Of a stretch of DNA of 8,744 bases, positions 5,241 through 8,744 are shown in pieces (within the stretch, counting starts at the first letter, position 1; each line of letters starts with the position of its first letter). Both the position numbers and the translations under genes were made by a program. A model generated the notes under the pieces. The model made no database searches, was not told the origin of the DNA, and worked only from the letters and a program-made list of their open reading frames with translations. Source of the stretch: DASTRU01 sp035761045 (GTDB lineage Bacteria; Pseudomonadota; Gammaproteobacteria; Burkholderiales; Burkholderiaceae_E); assembly GCA_035761045.1 (NCBI GenBank), contig DASTRU010000148.1:1-8744 (forward strand), written 5' to 3'.

Positions 5241-7514
5241 TCACGTCCACCCAAGCCGCACGCAATCGACGAAGTACTGCACGCGACCCTCGACCTCTTC
5301 CTCCACGAGCCCGTGCACGTCCGTCTCGAAGCCCGGGAATTGCGCGTTGAACTCGCGCGTGAAGCGCAGGAAATCCACGATCGTTCGATTAAACCGCTCG
5401 CCCGGAATCAATAACGGAATACCCGGCGGGTAAGGCGTGAGCAAAATCGACGTAACGCGGCCTTCGAGTTCATCGATCGGCACGCGGTCGATCTCGCGAT
5501 GAGCCATGGCCGCGAACGCATCCGACGGCTTCATGGCGGGTTCCATGTTCGACGTGTACATCTCGGTCGTGAGGCGCGCGATGTCGTGCTTGCGGTACAT
5601 GCCGTGAATCTGTTCGCACAAATCGCGCAAGCCCACGCGTTCGTACTTAGGAAACGCCGAAACAAACTCGGGCAGGATGCGCCACAACGGTTGATTGCGG
5701 TCGTAATCGTCCTTGAATTGTTGAAGCGCGGTGACGAGCGTGTTCCATCGGCCCTTGGTGATGCCGATGGTGAACATGATGAAGAACGAGTAAAGCCCGG
5801 TCTTCTCGACGATGACGCCATGCTCGGCCAAGTACTTGGTGAGAATCGCCGCCGGGATGCCGAATTCATCGGAGAAGTTGCCATCGACATCCAAGCCCGG
5901 CGTCACCACCGTGGCCTTGATCGGGTCGAGCATGTTGAAGCCCGGCGCCAAGTTGCCAAAGCCGTGCCACCGCTCGCTCGCGCGCAATTCCCATTCGGCG
6001 GGATCGGCCAAGCCTTCGGTGGCTTGCTCGTCGGGCCCCCACACCTTGAACCACCAATCGGCGCCGAACTCTTCGTCGACCTTGCGCATCGCGCGACGAA
6101 AATCGAGCGCTTCGACAATGCTTTCCTCCACCAGCGCGGTGCCGCCCGGCGGCTCCATCATCGCCGCCGCGATATCGCACGAGGCGATGATCGCGTACTG
6201 CGGCGACGTGCTCGTGTGCATCAAATACGCCTCGTTGAATCGATGCTTGTCGAGCGTGCGCGTCTGGCTTTCTTGCACCAGGATTTGCGAGGCTTGGCTC
6301 AAGCCCGCGAGCAGTTTGTGCGTGGACTGCGTCGCATACAGCATCGACTCCTTGCAGCGCGGCCGGTCCTTACCAATCGCATGAAAGTCGCCGTAAAAAT
6401 CGTGAAACGCGGCGTGCGGCAGCCATGCTTCGTCGAACAACAGCGTGTCGATCTGCCCATCGAGCAAGCCCTTGATCGTCTCGACGTTGTACATCACGCC
6501 GTCGTAGGTGCTTTGCGTGATGGTGAGAATGCGCGGCTTGGCCTTGACCTTCTCGGGCAAGTCGCGCGTAAGCGGATTCGCCTCGATCTTCTTGCGAATG
6601 TTCTCGGGCTTGAACTCGTCGAGCGGAATCGGTCCGATGATGCCTAAGTGATTGCGCGTGGGCATGAGAAACACCGGGTTCGCGCCGCACATGATGATCG
6701 AATGCAAGATCGACTTATGGCAGTTGCGATCGACCACCACGATGTCGCCGGGCGCCACGGTGCTGTGCCACACCATCTTGTTCGACGTGCTCGTGCCGTT
6801 GGTGACGAAGAACAAATGGTCGCTGCCGAAAATGCGCGCCGCGTTGCGTTCGCTCGCCGCGACGGGGCCGGTGTGGTCCAGCAACTGGCCAAGCTCTTCG
6901 ACCGCGTTGCACACATCGGCGCGCAACATGTTCTCGCCAAAAAACTGGTGAAACATCTGGCCCACCGGGCTTTTTAAAAACGCCACGCCGCCCGAATGGC
7001 CCGGGCAATGCCATGAATACGAACCGTCTTGCGCGTAATGCGTCAACGCGCGAAAGAACGGCGGCGCGAGCGAATCGAGATACGCCTTGGTCTCGCGAAT
7101 GATGTGGCGCGCGACGAATTCGGCCGTGTCCTCGAACATATGAATGAAGCCGTGCAACTCGCGCAGCACTTCGTTGGGGATGTGCCGCGACGTACGAGTC
7201 TCGCCGTACAAGAAGATGGGAATTTCGGCGTTGCGCTTGCGAATCTCGCGCACGAAGTTGCGCAGGTTGACGATGGCCTGCTGCTGCTCTTGCGGAATCT
7301 CGGAATTGAACTCGTCGTCGTCGATGCTGAGCACGAAGCCCGACGCGCGGCTTTGCTGCTGCGCGAACATCGCCGTATCGGAAAAACTCGTCACGCCCAC
7401 GACGTCGAGTCCTTCGCGCTGGACGGCTTCGGCCAACGCGCGAATGCCCGAGCCGGATGCATTCTCGGAGCGAAAATCCTCGTCGATGATGACGAGCGGA
7501 AAACGAAATTTCAT
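5241..7514 (-). CDS. Orn/Lys/Arg decarboxylase, PLP fold-type I (AdiA/CadA/LdcC/SpeC family)
   Basis: A complete 757-residue basic-amino-acid decarboxylase, the length of E. coli AdiA (about 755). Such enzymes remove CO2 from arginine, lysine or ornithine to give agmatine, cadaverine or putrescine, consuming a proton, and serve acid resistance or polyamine synthesis in the cytoplasm. Residues about 1-130 are the receiver-like wing domain (MKFRFPLVIIDEDF). The PLP domain follows: SYSWHCPGHSGG (166-177), TNGTSTSNK phosphate loop (238-246), DRNCHKS (262-268), DEAW with the PLP-ring Asp361, and ATQSTHK with the Schiff-base Lys400. The C-terminal domain includes TPYPPGIPLLIPGE. ATG 7514 has GGAG five bases upstream. 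Substrate cannot be set from sequence: Burkholderiales homologues are variously labelled arginine, lysine or ornithine decarboxylase. It reads toward the exported-protein gene with 203 nt between and no clear terminator. Confidence 0.95.
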   Translation of the reverse strand: MKFRFPLVIIDEDFRSENASGSGIRALAEAVQREGLDVVGVTSFSDTAMFAQQQSRASGFVLSIDDDEFNSEIPQEQQQAIVNLRNFVREIRKRNAEIPIFLYGETRTSRHIPNEVLRELHGFIHMFEDTAEFVARHIIRETKAYLDSLAPPFFRALTHYAQDGSYSWHCPGHSGGVAFLKSPVGQMFHQFFGENMLRADVCNAVEELGQLLDHTGPVAASERNAARIFGSDHLFFVTNGTSTSNKMVWHSTVAPGDIVVVDRNCHKSILHSIIMCGANPVFLMPTRNHLGIIGPIPLDEFKPENIRKKIEANPLTRDLPEKVKAKPRILTITQSTYDGVMYNVETIKGLLDGQIDTLLFDEAWLPHAAFHDFYGDFHAIGKDRPRCKESMLYATQSTHKLLAGLSQASQILVQESQTRTLDKHRFNEAYLMHTSTSPQYAIIASCDIAAAMMEPPGGTALVEESIVEALDFRRAMRKVDEEFGADWWFKVWGPDEQATEGLADPAEWELRASERWHGFGNLAPGFNMLDPIKATVVTPGLDVDGNFSDEFGIPAAILTKYLAEHGVIVEKTGLYSFFIMFTIGITKGRWNTLVTALQQFKDDYDRNQPLWRILPEFVSAFPKYERVGLRDLCEQIHGMYRKHDIARLTTEMYTSNMEPAMKPSDAFAAMAHREIDRVPIDELEGRVTSILLTPYPPGIPLLIPGERFNRTIVDFLRFTREFNAQFPGFETDVHGLVEEEVEGRVQYFVDCVRLGWT

Positions 7515-7577
7515 GCGGACTCCGAGGATCGGCGGGAACCGAATCGCAACGCGACGGCCCCAAGAAGAAAGGCGCGG

Positions 7578-7583
7578 ATTATA
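7578..7583 (-). promoter_or_regulatory. Consensus -10 box of the decarboxylase promoter
   Basis: The minus strand carries TATAAT, a perfect sigma-70 -10 hexamer, 64 bases upstream of the decarboxylase ATG. That would give a 5' UTR of nearly 60 nt. The -35 region at 17-nt spacing is poor (ACTTCA), so the promoter may need an activator. It lies in the divergent 7515-7717 intergenic region shared with the plus-strand lipoprotein gene. Confidence 0.6.
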
Positions 7584-7703
7584 GGAACGTTACGGCCGCA
7601 TGAAGTTCGCCGCGGCGCAATCGCGCATGGCAAAGCGCACGGAAACAACTCTTTGCAACGCGCTTGTCAACATTCAAGTACCCGGTCCGTTGAGCCGGTC
7701 ATT

Positions 7704-7709
7704 AGGAGG
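7704..7709 (+). promoter_or_regulatory. Strong Shine-Dalgarno fixing the start of the FecR-domain lipoprotein
   Basis: A full AGGAGG stands eight bases before ATG 7718. It decides the start among several in-frame ATGs (codons 1, 11, 26, 29). No convincing plus-strand promoter was recognised upstream: TTGCAA (7654-7659) and TTGTCA (7664-7669) are possible -35 boxes without a matching -10. Confidence 0.8.
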
Positions 7710-7717
7710 CACATCGC

Positions 7718-8744
7718 ATGCCCGCTACTTATCCGCCCTCGCCGCTCATGCATTCCTCGTCGTATCGCTTGGCCAATCGCTGGCGCCGCCTCATGTGGTT
7801 GATGCTCGCGCTCTTTTTAACCGCCGGCTGCGCCACCCGCTCGGTCGCCTACCCCGAACGAACCGACGAACGCGCGCCGCCTTGGCTCGCGGGCCGCGTG
7901 GCATACGCCTCGGGCGATGTGCAGATCGTTCAACCCGGCGAAGTGGAAGAAACGCGGCAATGGCGCCCCGCCGTGGTCAATGATGTGGTGAGCGCCGCCA
8001 CCAGCATCGCCACCGGCGGCGATAGCCGAGCCGAATTACGCGTGGGTGGCCATGCGTTTCGTCTAGGCGAAGTCAGCCGCTTGGTGGTGCGCGGCTTGGA
8101 CAGTCAACGCTCCACCGTGCAACTCGACGTCGGCAGCCTCAACGTTCGCTGGCGCGACTTCGAGCCCAATGCGCATGTCGATGTGCTTACGCCAACCGCG
8201 CGCGTTGAATTGCGCGGCGCGGGCCGCTTTCGCGTGGACACGCGAGGCGACAGCACCGTCGTCACCGTCTTCGAGGGCCGCGCGCATGTCGCCAACGATG
8301 GCGGCGGCACGACGGTGGGCGCGGGCCGGTCCGTCACCATCACGAACGACGCATTCAGCTTTGGCGGCGCCGTTATCACCGGGCTTGACGACTGGGCGCT
8401 AGCCCGCGACGAACGCATTCGGCCGCGCGTGGCCACCCGTTACGTCTCGCCGTGGATGACGGGCTACGAAGACCTCGACGAATACGGCCAATGGGTGGAC
8501 GAGCCGCAATACGGCACCGTGTGGATTCCCACCGCCGTCGATCCCGGCTGGGCACCCTACCGCTATGGGCAATGGCGCTGGGTGTCGCCCTGGGGTTGGA
8601 CGTGGGTGGACTACGCGCCGTGGGGATTCGCGCCGTCGCACTACGGCCGTTGGGTGATGGTGAGCAATCGTTGGGCGTGGTGGCCGGGCGCCTACGTGGC
8701 CCGCCCGGTGTATGCGCCGGCCTTGGTGGCGTTTAGCTCGCACG
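7718..8744 (+). CDS. Lipoprotein with FecR-like domain and Trp/Tyr/Gly-rich DUF6600-like region; 3' end outside the window
   Basis: The frame from ATG 7718 is open for 342 codons to the window edge. After a basic N-terminal stretch (RLANRWRR) comes a hydrophobic segment (LMWLMLALFL) ending in TAGC, a lipoprotein-type box with Cys38; the Thr at -3 is not ideal, so lipidation is likely rather than certain. Residues about 58-210 have the FecR pattern (GRVAYASGDVQIV, ATGGDSRAELRVGG, LDVGSLNVRW, VDVLTPTARVELRGAGRFRVD, TVFEGRAHV). Residues about 243-335 are rich in Trp, Tyr, Gly and Pro with three YG(Q/R)W motifs (256, 283, 309) and stretches such as PWGWTWVDYAPWGFAP, as in DUF6600-type proteins. 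Such FecR proteins are periplasm-facing and need not regulate iron uptake; no ECF sigma factor or TonB receptor is visible here. Function unknown. It is divergent from the decarboxylase. Confidence 0.9.
   Translation, partial: MPATYPPSPLMHSSSYRLANRWRRLMWLMLALFLTAGCATRSVAYPERTDERAPPWLAGRVAYASGDVQIVQPGEVEETRQWRPAVVNDVVSAATSIATGGDSRAELRVGGHAFRLGEVSRLVVRGLDSQRSTVQLDVGSLNVRWRDFEPNAHVDVLTPTARVELRGAGRFRVDTRGDSTVVTVFEGRAHVANDGGGTTVGAGRSVTITNDAFSFGGAVITGLDDWALARDERIRPRVATRYVSPWMTGYEDLDEYGQWVDEPQYGTVWIPTAVDPGWAPYRYGQWRWVSPWGWTWVDYAPWGFAPSHYGRWVMVSNRWAWWPGAYVARPVYAPALVAFSSH

Noticed and set aside
5499..6647. A 382-codon plus-strand open frame antisense to the decarboxylase
   Set aside because: It is codon-aligned with the real gene on the other strand and exists because the gene avoids TTA, CTA and TCA codons in GC-rich DNA. 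The product is Arg/His-rich with no recognisable domain.
7641..7670. An ECF/sigma-E-type promoter (GGAAAC ... TGTCAA) for the FecR-domain gene
   Set aside because: The -35 is only partly like GGAACTT and the spacing is too long, so it is not supported as a promoter.

Overview
The window is GC-rich (roughly 60% by eye) and reads as chromosome of a betaproteobacterium, most likely Burkholderiales. The glycine-cleavage proteins, the AdiA/LdcC-type decarboxylase and the Trp-rich FecR-domain lipoprotein all resemble the forms I know from that order. This is judged from remembered family sequences, not from a search.

Layout. Positions 1-4040 hold the glycine-cleavage operon on the minus strand, transcribed right to left: gcvT (2934-4040), gcvH (2531-2914) and gcvP (2463 to beyond position 1, missing about the last 135 residues). 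Positions 4041-4392 are non-coding. They carry a tandem glycine riboswitch (two aptamers, about 4129-4316) with leader and expression-platform sequence on both sides. Positions 4393-5037 (minus) encode a small exported protein with a FimV-N-terminal-like pattern; its ribosome-binding site lies inside a strong predicted hairpin. Positions 5241-7514 (minus) encode a complete 757-residue PLP-dependent Orn/Lys/Arg decarboxylase with a clear TATAAT box upstream. Positions 7515-7717 are a divergent intergenic region. From 7718 a plus-strand gene runs off the right edge and encodes a lipoprotein with a FecR-like domain and a Trp/Tyr/Gly-rich region (DUF6600-like).

How they work together. GcvT, GcvH and GcvP with lipoamide dehydrogenase (not in the window) form the glycine-cleavage system: GcvP decarboxylates glycine onto the lipoyl arm of GcvH, and GcvT releases ammonia and passes the one-carbon unit to tetrahydrofolate. 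The riboswitch ties expression to glycine. The decarboxylase is probably for acid resistance or polyamine synthesis and shows no direct link to gcv.

Main observation. The Shine-Dalgarno region of gcvT (4041-4054) can pair over 14 contiguous positions (12 Watson-Crick, 2 G-U) with the leader just 5' of aptamer 1 (4313-4326). That leader segment also supplies the leader-linker P0 helix and part of aptamer-1 P1. A second segment just 3' of aptamer 2 (4111-4120) matches the same SD region at 9 of 10 positions. This suggests a translational switch in which glycine-dependent folding frees the gcvT ribosome-binding site, and it also supports a TTG start for gcvT. No mobile element, CRISPR array, tRNA or rRNA was seen.
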